From Chryseobacterium sp. 52 (lineage in GTDB: Bacteria; Bacteroidota; Bacteroidia; Flavobacteriales; Weeksellaceae): DNA of 64,000 nt. Under the pieces are notes generated by a model, which saw only the letters and a list, made by a program, of their open reading frames with translations, was not told where the DNA came from and made no database searches. A program made the translations under genes and the position numbers. The stretch spans positions 4,134,001-4,198,000 of the forward strand of contig NZ_PEEX01000001.1 in the NCBI RefSeq assembly GCF_002754245.1. The letters run 5' to 3'. The stretch's first letter is position 1; each line of letters starts with the position of its first letter. Below are positions 32,600 to 41,791 of this stretch, in pieces.

Positions 32600-33913
32600 A
32601 TGAGTACTACAACACAATACGTTCCTTACAAAGTAAAGGACATATCCCTAGCAGAATGGGGAAGAAAAGAAATTACCCTTGCCGAAGCAGAAATGCCAGG
32701 TTTGATGTCTATCCGTGAAGAATACGGACCATCTCAACCTTTAAAAGGAGCAAGAATTGCAGGATGTCTTCACATGACAATCCAGACTGCTGTGCTTATT
32801 GAGACACTGGTAGCTTTAGGAGCTGAAGTAACTTGGTCTTCTTGTAATATTTTCTCTACACAAGATCACGCTGCTGCTGCTATTGCTGCTGCAGGAATCC
32901 CTGTTTATGCATGGAAAGGTCTTAATGAAGAGCAATTTGACTGGTGTATCGAGCAGACTTTATTCTTTGGAGAAGACAGAAAACCATTAAACATGATCCT
33001 GGATGATGGTGGAGATTTAACGAATATGGTTTTCGATAAATACCCTGAATTCACAAAAGATATCAAAGGGCTTTCTGAAGAAACAACTACAGGAGTACAC
33101 AGACTGTACGAAAGAATGAAGAACGGAACTTTGGTAATGCCTGCCATCAACGTAAATGATTCAGTAACTAAATCTAAGTTCGACAACAAATACGGATGTA
33201 AAGAATCTGCAGTAGATGCTGTAAGAAGAGCTACAGACCTTATGTTAGCTGGAAAAAGAGTGGTAGTTTGCGGATACGGAGACGTAGGTAAAGGTACTGC
33301 TGCTTCTTTCAGAGGAGCTGGTTCTATCGTTACGGTTACTGAAATTGACCCTATCTGTGCGCTTCAGGCTGCAATGGACGGTTATGAAGTGAAAAGATTA
33401 GATACTGTTGTGGATAACGCAGATATCATCATCACAACTACAGGTAACTTCAACATTGTAAGAGGAGAGCATTTCCTTAAAATGAAGGATAAAGCGGTAG
33501 TTTGTAACATCGGTCACTTCGATAATGAAATCGATATGGCTTGGTTAAACGAAAATTACGGGTCTACAAAATCTGAAGTGAAGCCTCAGGTTGATATCTA
33601 TACTATTGAAGGTAAAGAAGTAATTATCCTTGCTGAAGGTAGATTAGTAAACCTTGGATGTGCAACAGGACACCCAAGTTTCGTAATGTCTAACTCTTTC
33701 TCTAACCAGACTTTGGCTCAGATCGAATTGTGGAACAACTCTGCAGCTTACGGAAACGAAGTTTATATGCTTCCAAAGCATTTAGATGAAAAAGTAGCTG
33801 CTTTACACCTTAAAAAATTAAGCGTTGAGCTAGAAGTTCTTTCTACTGAACAAGCTGAATACATCGGTGTAGATGTAAAAGGGCCATTCAAGCCCGAATA
33901 CTACAGATACTAA
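32600..33913 (+). CDS. ahcY: adenosylhomocysteinase
   Basis: 437 residues, the full family length. AhcY hydrolyses S-adenosylhomocysteine to adenosine and homocysteine, keeping methylation reactions running and feeding the methionine and purine pools. Signature pieces: [30 protein letters not shown] motif ([11 protein letters not shown]), the NAD-binding loop [41 protein letters not shown] and the C-terminal [11 protein letters not shown]. Cytoplasmic. It has a -7 box upstream and a perfect terminator downstream, so it is a single-gene unit; strong codon use suggests high expression. Confidence 0.97.
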   Translation: MSTTTQYVPYKVKDISLAEWGRKEITLAEAEMPGLMSIREEYGPSQPLKGARIAGCLHMTIQTAVLIETLVALGAEVTWSSCNIFSTQDHAAAAIAAAGIPVYAWKGLNEEQFDWCIEQTLFFGEDRKPLNMILDDGGDLTNMVFDKYPEFTKDIKGLSEETTTGVHRLYERMKNGTLVMPAINVNDSVTKSKFDNKYGCKESAVDAVRRATDLMLAGKRVVVCGYGDVGKGTAASFRGAGSIVTVTEIDPICALQAAMDGYEVKRLDTVVDNADIIITTTGNFNIVRGEHFLKMKDKAVVCNIGHFDNEIDMAWLNENYGSTKSEVKPQVDIYTIEGKEVIILAEGRLVNLGCATGHPSFVMSNSFSNQTLAQIELWNNSAAYGNEVYMLPKHLDEKVAALHLKKLSVELEVLSTEQAEYIGVDVKGPFKPEYYRY

Positions 33914-33937
33914 GATTTATAGATAATCTATATACAG

Positions 33938-33965
33938 TCCCACTATTTTGAATAGTGGGATTTTT
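33938..33965 (+). terminator. terminator after ahcY
   Basis: TCCCACTATT (33938-33947) and AATAGTGGGA (33951-33960), 10-bp perfect stem, 3-nt loop, T-run to 33965. Confidence 0.92.
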
Positions 33966-34124
33966 CATTTATTATGCAGAATATTCTGTGGAGGGCCCCT
34001 TGTTAACGGACACCTGTGAAACTGTAATCTCTTCTTTTCCGTATTTTACCCATATTTTTCTGCTATGATCGTTAAGTTTAGAAAAAATGAATATATTTAG
34101 CCCTTCAAACAAAACATGTAATTA

Positions 34125-34517
34125 ATGAAAAAACAAAAAGTATCGAATGCGTTTATAGCCGCATCTTGGGTAGCATTGGGAGCAGGAATGATCGGTTTTA
34201 TCGTAGGTCTTGCCAGAGCAGAAATGCTTCTTAATGAAAAAGGATATTATTTCACCATCCTTTTGTATGGTTTGTTTGCTGTAGTTTCTCTGCAGAAAGC
34301 AGTTCGTGACCGATTGGAGAATATTCCGGTAACAGATATTTATTATGGGATCTGCTGGTTTGCAACGCTTTCTTCTATTGTCTTATTAGCTGTAGGACTT
34401 TGGAATGCTACTATACTTCCAAGTGAAAAAGGATTTTATGCATTTGCATTTCTTCTCGCACTTTTCGGAGCCATCTCCGTACAGAAAAATACCAGGGACA
34501 ACATGGCCCAGGAATAA
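34125..34517 (+). CDS. YiaA/YiaB-type two-helix-repeat membrane protein
   Basis: 130 residues made of two repeats, each with two membrane helices. Repeat 1: NAFIAASWVALGAGMIGFIV, EKGYYFTILLYGLFAVVSLQ; repeat 2: CWFATLSSIVLLAVGLWNAT, EKGFYAFAFLLALFGAISVQ. The two repeated pairs ending in a (L/S)QK(A/N)xRD motif are the yiaA/yiaB domain hallmark. Inner-membrane protein of unknown function, in E. coli linked only to general physiology. Monocistronic, terminated at 34521-34547. Confidence 0.85.
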   Translation: MKKQKVSNAFIAASWVALGAGMIGFIVGLARAEMLLNEKGYYFTILLYGLFAVVSLQKAVRDRLENIPVTDIYYGICWFATLSSIVLLAVGLWNATILPSEKGFYAFAFLLALFGAISVQKNTRDNMAQE

Positions 34518-34520
34518 CAG

Positions 34521-34547
34521 AAAACGCTCCGAATATCGGAGCGTTTT
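34521..34547. terminator. bidirectional terminator
   Basis: AAAACGCTCCGA (34521-34532) pairs with TCGGAGCGTTTT (34536-34547), perfect 12-bp stem, 3-nt loop. Serves the YiaA-like gene and the convergent purE. Confidence 0.92.
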
Positions 34548-34553
34548 ACTTTT

Positions 34554-35057
34554 TTATTTATCATAATGATTCGGGTGCTGTGATTTGATATCATCAACGG
34601 TTCCCAATACTTTATCTTTTAAAGAATCCTGATATTTCTGAAGATTTTCAGCCACTGCATCATCTGCACTTCCCAAAATCTTTACCGCTAAGATTCCTGC
34701 ATTCAAAGCTCCGTTTAAAGCTACCGTTGCTACAGGAATTCCTCCAGGCATCTGAAGAATAGACAAAACAGAATCCCAACCGTCAATAGAATTGCTTGAC
34801 AGGATAGGAACTCCGATCACAGGCAAGGTTGTACAGCTCGCCACCATTCCCGGAAGGTGTGCTGCTCCCCCAGCCCCTGCGATGATCACTTTAAGACCTC
34901 TTTCCTTTGCTGTTTTAGCATAATCAAACATCCTTTCCGGTGTTCTGTGTGCGGAAACCACTGTCAGTTCATATGGAATATCGAGGCTTTTCAAAAAATT
35001 TGCAGCCTGTTCCATAATTGGCAGATCGCTCTGGCTGCCCATAATAATTCCTACCAT
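34554..35057 (-). CDS. purE: N5-carboxyaminoimidazole ribonucleotide mutase
   Basis: 167 residues from the ATG at 35057 (a TTG two codons earlier is also open). Class I PurE, the small single-domain form that converts N5-CAIR to CAIR in purine synthesis and needs PurK as partner; purK is present 7 kb away at 41792. Active site pieces: GIIMGSQSDLPIMEQA, VVSAHRTPERMFDYA, AGAGGAAHLPGMVAS and the C-terminal GALNAGILAVKIL. It is monocistronic, convergent with the YiaA-like gene, and has its own -7 box. Confidence 0.96.
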   Translation of the reverse strand: MVGIIMGSQSDLPIMEQAANFLKSLDIPYELTVVSAHRTPERMFDYAKTAKERGLKVIIAGAGGAAHLPGMVASCTTLPVIGVPILSSNSIDGWDSVLSILQMPGGIPVATVALNGALNAGILAVKILGSADDAVAENLQKYQDSLKDKVLGTVDDIKSQHPNHYDK

Positions 35058-35078
35058 CTTCAATTTTTATTAGATCTT

Positions 35079-35086
35079 CAAAGATA
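35079..35086 (-). promoter_or_regulatory. -7 promoter element TATCTTTG of purE
   Basis: On the minus strand TATCTTTG (35086 to 35079) fits TAnnTTTG, about 21 nt before the ATG at 35057. Confidence 0.45.
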
Positions 35087-35118
35087 AAAAATTTAAACCT
35101 GCTGTTAAAATATATCCT

Positions 35119-35213
35119 CAACTGTACCAGTCTTAATTTGAAAATTCACATCTGTATCAGTTAAAATCATCACAACTGTACCCATAAGATTCTTTTCAGA
35201 ACAGGTATATTTG
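35119..35213 (+). promoter_or_regulatory. triple CTGTA(C/T)C site and -7 box of the EamA gene
   Basis: Three direct copies of CTGTAYC occur at 35122-35128, 35152-35158 and 35176-35182 (30 and 24 bp apart), each preceded by A or T and followed by A/C-rich bases. Downstream, TATATTTG (35206-35213) fits the -7 consensus. Tandem sites like these suit a MocR/GntR-type activator; the regulator itself is not in this window. Confidence 0.45.
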
Positions 35214-35235
35214 TTTGTTACACCTTAATTTCACA

Positions 35236-36138
35236 TTGAAAGATTATAAACTTCTTTTTGCTGTTCTCACCGTTGCTCTTGTCTGGGGAACTACATTTTT
35301 GGCTATCCGCGTTGCCGTAGAAACTATTCCTGCATGGTTTGTAGCCGGAATCCGTCAGTTTCTGGCGGCCCTGATTATGTTTCTGGTTCTTCTTTCAAGA
35401 AAGGAGTTCAAATGGATAGGCTGGAAAAACCTTGGCTATCAGGTTATTTTTGCTTCACTGATGCTGGTTGTTGCCAACGGAATGACCACGGTTGCTGAAG
35501 AAACGGTAACCAGCAGTGTAGCTTCACTGATCAGCGCCTGCTCCCCTATTCTTGTATTTCTGGGAAGTGTGGCAGTAGGACTGCAGAAATTCAGTTTTCG
35601 GGCCCTTGCCGGTGTTCTGCTGTGTTTCAGCGGAATCGTGTTTATTTTCTGGGACGGTATACAGGATCTTGCCAATCCTGATTACAGAACAGGGATGATC
35701 TTTCTCTTCTGTGCGATTGCCGGATGGGCTTCAGGAACTATTTTCACAAAGAAACTGAATATCCAGAGTGGCAACATCACTCTGAATCTTTTTTATCAGT
35801 TCCTTTTTGCAGGCGTTGTGCAGGTTATTTTTGCCTTCCTTTTTTCAGAAAACTATAACTTCGGAAACTGGAGCATAAAGAGCATTTCAGCAATGATTTA
35901 TCTGTCCGTATTTGGTTCTGTTGCTGCATTTTTCGCCTTTCATTATGCTTTAACCAAGATTTCTCCGGTTCAGGTTTCAATACTTGCCTATATCAATACT
36001 GTAATTGCCATCGTTCTGGGTTGGCTGATTATGGATGAGAAAATTTCTATTAAATTTATTTTCGCAGCGATTCTGATCATCTGTGGTGTTTTTATTATCA
36101 ACTATAAACCGGAAATGTTTAAAAAGAAGATACAGTAA
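35236..36138 (+). CDS. EamA-family (drug/metabolite) transporter
   Basis: 300 residues from the TTG at 35236, chosen because the -7 box at 35206-35213 places transcription start after the earlier TTG at 35215; the earlier start would add MLHLNFT. Ten helices in two EamA repeats: VALVWGTTFLAIRVAVETIP and FVAGIRQFLAALIMFLVLL in the first half, GWASGTIFTKKLNI, and SAMIYLSVFGSVAAFFAFHY with ISPVQVSILAYINTVIAIV in the second. The family exports amino acids and other metabolites across the inner membrane. Specificity unknown. The upstream triple motif suggests ligand-controlled expression. Confidence 0.87.
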   Translation: MKDYKLLFAVLTVALVWGTTFLAIRVAVETIPAWFVAGIRQFLAALIMFLVLLSRKEFKWIGWKNLGYQVIFASLMLVVANGMTTVAEETVTSSVASLISACSPILVFLGSVAVGLQKFSFRALAGVLLCFSGIVFIFWDGIQDLANPDYRTGMIFLFCAIAGWASGTIFTKKLNIQSGNITLNLFYQFLFAGVVQVIFAFLFSENYNFGNWSIKSISAMIYLSVFGSVAAFFAFHYALTKISPVQVSILAYINTVIAIVLGWLIMDEKISIKFIFAAILIICGVFIINYKPEMFKKKIQ

Positions 36139-36278
36139 AAACAAGAAGAGAAATATCAGAGTACAGGCTTAGTTATTTAAAATCGAACATCTGATGGGTT
36201 GTTTAAAATGTACCCTAAGGATGAATCAATAGATGCTCTTATAATTTTTCTTATCTTGGCTTCACCAATACCTATCAC

Positions 36279-36980
36279 ATGTTAAAGAGCCATTTATGTA
36301 TCCTTTCTTTTATCCTGACTCCTCTGTTTTATTCTGCACAACAGGTAGAACTGAGAGAAAATATAAAACTTAAAAATTTTAACTACGATATTTTCCTTCA
36401 AAATAAAAAAGAGAAATCGGAAGCCAAAGAATTATACCTGATTCCGAACAAAGGAGACAGCATTACAGAAAATGCATTGGTTAAAAATGCCTCCAATGAA
36501 GAAACCCACAGAGGAATTTACCGAACCAATGGAACGGAGATCCATTTTGTAGATATCGATCTTACATCCAATAAGATGAATCACCGGGTATACAGTCCGA
36601 ACAAAAAAGGCATTCTTAAATTAATCAAAGAAACTCTAAACCTGAGCGCCTACCCTAACGATCTTCCGCCTAAGTTTAAGGATAATAAACCTCCGCATCC
36701 GGAATTTGAAGGAGGAGAAACCGCATTATATCAATGGGTGGAAAAAAATATCTATCCTGTTCTTGATCAAAAGCAGAAGAAAAAAGAAAACGGAAATGCG
36801 GTTCTTGTTTTGGATATAGATGCTAAAGGTGCTGCTTCTTTTATAGAAATTAAAAACCTCAGCATTCCTGAAAATATAAAAACCAAACTCGTTGAGACCA
36901 TCAAAAAATCTCCTGTATGGAAAACCAACGTGCAGGGATTTGAAGTTTCCGGAATTGTCCTTATTCCTATTGAATATTGA
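36279..36980 (+). CDS. secreted protein with TonB C-terminal-like domain
   Basis: 233 residues. Signal peptide with cleavage near FYSAQ (residue 22). The N-terminal half is unassigned. From about residue 145 the segment HPEFEGGETALYQWVEKNIY followed by AVLVLDIDAKGAASFIEIKN and ending in VSGIVLIPIEY corresponds to the TonB C-terminal fold (FxGGxxALxxYLxxNIxYP pattern), seen in many Bacteroidota secreted proteins that lack the TonB membrane anchor. Likely periplasmic; binding role unknown. Monocistronic. Confidence 0.7.
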   Translation: MLKSHLCILSFILTPLFYSAQQVELRENIKLKNFNYDIFLQNKKEKSEAKELYLIPNKGDSITENALVKNASNEETHRGIYRTNGTEIHFVDIDLTSNKMNHRVYSPNKKGILKLIKETLNLSAYPNDLPPKFKDNKPPHPEFEGGETALYQWVEKNIYPVLDQKQKKKENGNAVLVLDIDAKGAASFIEIKNLSIPENIKTKLVETIKKSPVWKTNVQGFEVSGIVLIPIEY

Positions 36981-37081
36981 TTATTTTAGTGTAAATTTTT
37001 CTGTTTTGAAGCAGATATGGGCACGGAAGGCTTTCTATTTTCCTTATTTTTTCTTATATTGTTTACACCAACACGTACAAT

Positions 37082-37648
37082 ATGCTAAAAAACACATTTT
37101 TCCTCCTTTTTGCCTGTTTTTTTCTCCTAATCAGCTGCGATTATAAGGAAAAAGAGAAAAACCTGACAGAAAGAGAACAACAATTACTCGAAAAAGAAAA
37201 AATATTCGCAAAAAAAGAATCCGATTATCAGGCCCTGCTTAAAATGAGAGACAGCATCTTTGTAAAAAAAGATTCTGTGATTATCGCTGCGTGGCCGGCA
37301 GAGATCTCCGGTCCCTGGAACGGAAAAGTAATCTGTACAGAATCCAGCTGCAGTGATTATGCTGTGGGCGACCAACGTACGGATATCTGGGAATTTGACA
37401 GCGATTCTACGCAGATGGTGACCAAAATCGTCAACAATAACAATCTGGTAAGGCTGTATTCGGGGAAATTTGAAAATAATGAAATCAAACTTTCTTTTAA
37501 AACAGATTCCACTGCTAAGAAAAATGTAGAGATGAATGTCCTTCTTAATGATATCTCTGACAACAAAATTAAAGGGACAAGAACCATTACGTCCGACAAC
37601 GGCTGTACCGCCAAATTTTCTGTCGAATTGATACGTTCCACAAAATAA
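37082..37648 (+). CDS. lipoprotein with N-terminal coiled coil
   Basis: 188 residues. Lipobox LISC at about residue 19. It is followed by a charged coiled coil (KEKEKNLTEREQQLLEKEKI and beyond) and a C-terminal beta domain that starts near AEISGPWNGKVICTESSCSD and ends VELIRSTK. Two CxxxxC-type cysteines and a late GCTAKF Cys could form disulfides. Envelope lipoprotein of unknown function. It precedes the antiporter gene by only 9 bp on the same strand, so the two are probably cotranscribed and may act together at the membrane. Confidence 0.7.
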   Translation: MLKNTFFLLFACFFLLISCDYKEKEKNLTEREQQLLEKEKIFAKKESDYQALLKMRDSIFVKKDSVIIAAWPAEISGPWNGKVICTESSCSDYAVGDQRTDIWEFDSDSTQMVTKIVNNNNLVRLYSGKFENNEIKLSFKTDSTAKKNVEMNVLLNDISDNKIKGTRTITSDNGCTAKFSVELIRSTK

Positions 37649-37657
37649 AAAACACCT

Positions 37658-39781
37658 ATGATTTTATTGAGTATACACAACCTGAGCTTTCCCATAGAAG
37701 ATCCGGTGCTTAAATTTTTACTATTATTAATTATCATTCTTGCAGCCCCGCTTTTACTGAACAAGATCAAAGTTCCTCATCTGCTCGGACTTATCATTGC
37801 CGGTGCCATTATAGGACCTAACGGGTTTAATTTACTGGCCAGAGACAGCAGCATCGTGGTGACCGGAACGACAGGACTTCTTTACATTATGTTTCTGGCA
37901 GGACTGGAGATTGATATGGGCGATTTCAAGAAAAACAAATGGAAAAGCTTAGGATACGGAGGCTATGCATTTATCTTCCCTTTTATTTTAGGATATCTGG
38001 GAGCTTATTACCTATTAGGATTTTCAACACTGACTTCTGTTTTATTTGCCAGTCTGTTTTCGTCTCAAACCCTTATTACCTATCCTTTAATCAGCAAACT
38101 GGGAATCGCTAAAAATCAGGCGGTGAACATTACGGTTGGAGGAACCATGATCACAGATATTGCAACACTTTTAGTCTTGGCTGTCGTGGTAGGAATGGTG
38201 CAGGGAGATGTAGGCACTTCATTCTGGGTTAAACTTTCCGTTTCGGTTATTCTTTTCAGTTTAATCGTTTTGCTTTTATTTCCCATCATCGGGCGGTGGT
38301 TTTTCAAAAAAGTAAATGATAAAATCTCCCAATATATTTTTGTCCTGGTGATGATCTATTTAGCGGCATTACTGGCTGAACTGGCCGGAATTGAAGCTAT
38401 TATAGGAGCCTTCTTTGCCGGTTTAGCATTAAACAGATTAATTCCTCACACCTCTTCTCTTATGAACAGGGTAGAATTTGTAGGAAATGCCATATTTATT
38501 CCTTTCTTTCTGATCAGTGTGGGAATGTTGATTGACTTCACTGTATTTTTCAAAAGTTTTGAAACGCTAAAGGTAGCTGCTATTATGCTGGTAGCCTCTA
38601 TTGGTGGTAAATATATCTCTGCGGTAATCACTCAGAAGACTTTCAAATTTACAAAAGAAGAAGGAAGGCTTATTTTCGGATTAAGCTCTGCTTCTGCTGC
38701 GGCAACATTGGCTACTGTAATGGTAGGTTATAATATTATTTTGTCCGAAACGGAAACTGGGGAACCGATAAGACTATTGAATGAACATGTGCTGAATGGA
38801 AGTATTTTGCTGATCCTTATTTCCTGTACTATCTCCTCTTTTGTTTCCATGTCCAGTGCTCAAAAAATTGCAGAAACAGACAATGAAGATACGGTTTCCG
38901 GAAACAGCCACGAAGAAGAAAACCTCCTGTTGGCTATCAATCACGAGGAAACAGTGGAAAGAATGGTCAACCTGGGTATTTTGATAAAAGCCCATTCCAA
39001 TACGGAAGATTTTTTTGCTTTAAATGTGATCAATGAAGATAAAAATGAGTCTTCTGTAAAAAATGCAGAAAAGCTTCTTCATCAGGCTACAGATGCCGCT
39101 GCTGCCGCTGACGTTAAAATAAAGGCTCTAAAAAGGTATGATAATGACGTTATCAACGGAGTCAACAACGTTATCAAGGAGCAGAATATCACTGATCTGA
39201 TCATCGGGCTGGAGGACGAGAAAGGCTTCTCCCCTTCTTTCGTATATAATCTGTACAACGGATATCTTCAGAATGATGATGTGAATGTGCTTGTCTATCA
39301 CGCAGCACAGCCTCTTTCTACCATAAAAAAATATGCAGTGATGATTCCTGAAAATGCTCATAAGGAAGCCGGATTTTTCCATGCTCTTCTGAGGGTCTGG
39401 AATATTGCCAGAAACTCCGGAGCTACTGTCGTATTTTATGCTCAGGAAAATATACTGGACATCCTTCAGAATATCATTAAAAAAGCGAATATAGAAGCTG
39501 AATTCATCATCATGAACACCTGGCAGGATGGTGAAAAAACCGCCGCCAAACTGAAGGAAGATGAGGCCCTGATTGTCCTGATGGCGAAACGTGGAATGCA
39601 GTCTTATGTTCCACGGATGAGGCTTATTCCGGAATTACTGAACAGATATTTAAGTAACAATAATTATCTTTTGATCTTCCCGTTCTCTGAATTTGATCAA
39701 AACAGCCCGGAGATACGGTCTGTAGGTAACCATGGGGATTTTATAGAAATAGGAAATGTGATCCAGAAGATTTTTAAATAG
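37658..39781 (+). CDS. CPA2-type cation:proton antiporter with C-terminal UspA-like domains
   Basis: 707 residues. The first 400 form a Na+/H+ exchanger domain with about 12 helices: LLILAAPLLLNKIKVPHLLG (shifted fragment), GLIIAGAIIGPNGFNLL, GLLYIMFLAGLEIDMGDFKK, SLFSSQTLITYPLISKLGIA and AGIEAIIGAFFAGLALNRLI. The acidic pair in the AGIEA region and GLEID belong to the ion path. The C-terminal 280 residues resemble two universal-stress-protein folds (IDITDLIIGLEDEKGFSPS-like), a regulatory nucleotide-binding module. It probably exchanges Na+ or K+ for protons across the inner membrane. Cotranscribed with the lipoprotein 9 bp upstream. Confidence 0.88.
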   Translation: MILLSIHNLSFPIEDPVLKFLLLLIIILAAPLLLNKIKVPHLLGLIIAGAIIGPNGFNLLARDSSIVVTGTTGLLYIMFLAGLEIDMGDFKKNKWKSLGYGGYAFIFPFILGYLGAYYLLGFSTLTSVLFASLFSSQTLITYPLISKLGIAKNQAVNITVGGTMITDIATLLVLAVVVGMVQGDVGTSFWVKLSVSVILFSLIVLLLFPIIGRWFFKKVNDKISQYIFVLVMIYLAALLAELAGIEAIIGAFFAGLALNRLIPHTSSLMNRVEFVGNAIFIPFFLISVGMLIDFTVFFKSFETLKVAAIMLVASIGGKYISAVITQKTFKFTKEEGRLIFGLSSASAAATLATVMVGYNIILSETETGEPIRLLNEHVLNGSILLILISCTISSFVSMSSAQKIAETDNEDTVSGNSHEEENLLLAINHEETVERMVNLGILIKAHSNTEDFFALNVINEDKNESSVKNAEKLLHQATDAAAAADVKIKALKRYDNDVINGVNNVIKEQNITDLIIGLEDEKGFSPSFVYNLYNGYLQNDDVNVLVYHAAQPLSTIKKYAVMIPENAHKEAGFFHALLRVWNIARNSGATVVFYAQENILDILQNIIKKANIEAEFIIMNTWQDGEKTAAKLKEDEALIVLMAKRGMQSYVPRMRLIPELLNRYLSNNNYLLIFPFSEFDQNSPEIRSVGNHGDFIEIGNVIQKIFK

Positions 39782-39882
39782 TAAAGAAATCCATTTTATC
39801 ATCTTAAAAAGGATAGAAAACATCGAGCCGGAGGATATGAATTTCTTTTCAAAATAGAAAAAGGAAAATAAAAAAACAATAC

Positions 39883-40530
39883 ATGAAAATCAATACCTTA
39901 CTCATCACTTTGATTGCTTTCGTTTTATTTTCATGCAAGGAAAAAAAGGAAGTTGTCGAAAATGGGGTTTCAAAAATTCCGGAAATAGATACCGTTGTAG
40001 CAGCTCCACCACAGGAAGTAAAAACGGACACAGTTGTTATAAAGGAACCTGAGAATATTCAATCTGAAGAAACGGAAACAGAAACAGAAACACAAGAATC
40101 TCCGATCACTTATGATTTTGCTTTCCATAAATTTCCTTCAAAAAAATATACGTTCGTCAAAAAAGCCACACTGGACTTTTCCAGTGATGAAGGTGCTTAT
40201 AATTTCAGAACAAGAATTAAAGAAGCTTATGCATCCGGCACTCCTGATTTTGCCAGCTATTATATTACGGTTATTTTCGGATGTGGTTCCAGCTGTATTA
40301 TGGGATTGATGATGGATGTGCGTGACGGAAAAATCTATGGCCTGCCTTTGGGAGAAGAGACATCCTGTATGTTTGCAGAAGACAGAGCTCTATTTAACGT
40401 GAAGAGCAAACTCTTTATCGCCAGCATCTGCAAAGAGTCTCCTGAAGCTGAAAGCGTTTATTACCATGCTTTTGTCTGGAATGAGGAAAAGAAGATGTTT
40501 GAAAAGGCGGAGGAAAAAGACATTAAGTAA
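39883..40530 (+). CDS. lipoprotein with ETET repeat
   Basis: 215 residues. Lipobox LFSC at about residue 18. A linker rich in Glu, Thr and Pro contains the in-frame repeat ETETETET encoded by four 6-bp units (40069-40092). The C-terminal domain has conserved-looking cysteines, YITVIFGCGSSCIMGLMMDV, and a ligand-like surface around LPLGEETSCMFAEDRALFNV. It should hang from the outer membrane into the periplasm. I do not recognise a named family. No operon partner within 100 bp. Confidence 0.7.
   Translation: MKINTLLITLIAFVLFSCKEKKEVVENGVSKIPEIDTVVAAPPQEVKTDTVVIKEPENIQSEETETETETQESPITYDFAFHKFPSKKYTFVKKATLDFSSDEGAYNFRTRIKEAYASGTPDFASYYITVIFGCGSSCIMGLMMDVRDGKIYGLPLGEETSCMFAEDRALFNVKSKLFIASICKESPEAESVYYHAFVWNEEKKMFEKAEEKDIK
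40069..40092 (+). repeat. four GAAAC(A/G) hexamers inside the lipoprotein gene
   Basis: Units GAAACG GAAACA GAAACA GAAACA, in frame (start 186 nt after the ATG), encode alternating Glu-Thr. Copy-number slippage would add or remove two residues without a frameshift. Confidence 0.85.
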
Positions 40531-40618
40531 AATGGATCTGATACTTCATACATTTTAATTTCAGGAACGATTCATGGACCGTTATCAATTTTTGTATTTT
40601 AGCAAAAAAAAATAACCT

Positions 40619-41431
40619 ATGAAACGAATTGTCACATTGCTTTTTATTGGTATGTCTATTGGTATTTCCTCACAGGAAAATAAGTATTCAGACAAGGAAT
40701 TTCAGCAGAAACTGGATTCCATTAAAGCGGAAGGAAATTTATTATATTCTCACGAAATTGCCTCGTGGAATTCCGGTGACCTTGTAAGTACTAATAAAAA
40801 ACTGCATGAGATTGCTCAAAATTATTTGACTTACAAAAGCAGTGACACTGTAAAAACAGTTTTCCTGAATAAAGATCAAAGTCTGATTGTCGCTGAATAT
40901 TCATTTAAAAATAGCCAGAAAAAGCCTGTAAAGGAAAGTTTTCAACAGAGAAAACTCAATCAGATTGAACTTAATACAAATAAAATCCGCAGTACGGTTA
41001 TTTCCCAGTTATCAGATCCAAAATATGAAGTGGGTGCACCAGAAGGTTACAATCTTAACCTCATCATTATTCCAATCAACGACAATTATAAAGTGTATTT
41101 GATTCCCGGCACCTCTCAATCAGGGGTAATTCCATTCGGGAATGATTACCTGTTTATCACCGATAAAGAAGGAAAGATTATTTCAAATCAAAAATTTCAC
41201 TCAAGGCTAATTCCTGTATTTACTCAGGTAAAAGATGGAGGTACATTAACCACGACGACTCATAGCCACTTAAGAACCAGTCCGTTTATTTCGGCAACCG
41301 ATATATGTACTTTTAAACTTTATGCTCCATTGACAAAGCTGGAAGAATTTTCTGTTTATTCTCCAGCCCTGGGTACTTATATGAAATACAACTACAAAAT
41401 AGATTCAATCCAGAAAGTTAAAAAACCATAA
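40619..41431 (+). CDS. secreted hypothetical protein, 270 aa
   Basis: 270 residues with a signal peptide (cleavage near GISSQ, residue 19). The mature region is mostly beta with the central block YNLNLIIIPINDNYKVYLIP followed by SQSGVIPFGNDYLFITDKEG and a region GGTLTTTTHSHLRTSPFISA, then CTFKLYAPLTKLEEF. This ends like the tail of proteins that compare values or carry a metal, but I see no known motif. Probably periplasmic or surface-exposed. Single gene; flanked by a 360-bp gap holding only a terminator. Confidence 0.65.
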   Translation: MKRIVTLLFIGMSIGISSQENKYSDKEFQQKLDSIKAEGNLLYSHEIASWNSGDLVSTNKKLHEIAQNYLTYKSSDTVKTVFLNKDQSLIVAEYSFKNSQKKPVKESFQQRKLNQIELNTNKIRSTVISQLSDPKYEVGAPEGYNLNLIIIPINDNYKVYLIPGTSQSGVIPFGNDYLFITDKEGKIISNQKFHSRLIPVFTQVKDGGTLTTTTHSHLRTSPFISATDICTFKLYAPLTKLEEFSVYSPALGTYMKYNYKIDSIQKVKKP

Positions 41432-41746
41432 CCCGTAAAATCACATTTCAATATTTTTGATGATGGACAACCTGCAGAATAAAAGAGTTTTGGATCTTTA
41501 CAGATAAATATGGAAACGGAAATTGAAAAGATCAAATTATGATAAAAGTAAAAATAAGATATTTCAAAGCTTTAAAATCTGTTAAATCCACTCAATCTGC
41601 GAGACATTTTTTTCACGCAAAGTCCTAATTTAATACTTCATATAGGAAGAGAAGCAAGGGTAAAATCAACAAGTTGATCTGATGAAGCGTATGGATGAAC
41701 AATACTTCTAAAATAATCATGAGATTTTTAAAATATAAATCAAAAA
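41432..41746. other. gap of 315 bp without a gene
   Basis: AT-rich, no coding ORF. It contains a degenerate copy of an extragenic repeat seen also near 51.1-51.4 kb (CTGCGAGA with TTTTTTTCACGCAAAG around 41600-41625) and nothing else I can assign. Confidence 0.55.
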
Positions 41747-41776
41747 AAAGAGCTGTAATGATGATTACAGCTCTTT
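41747..41776. terminator. bidirectional terminator before purK
   Basis: AAAGAGCTGTAAT (41747-41759) and ATTACAGCTCTTT (41764-41776): perfect 13-bp stem, 4-nt loop. Serves purK on the minus strand. Confidence 0.92.
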
Positions 41777-41791
41777 CTATTTTACATTTTG

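Noticed and set aside
32494..32718. 74-codon ORF overlapping the ahcY start
   Set aside because: Overlaps ahcY in another frame and contains its promoter; a shadow of the real gene.
34125..34517. YiaA-like gene as a toxin-antitoxin or effector
   Set aside because: The repeated two-helix layout and closing motif fit the YiaA/YiaB family; nothing supports a conflict function.
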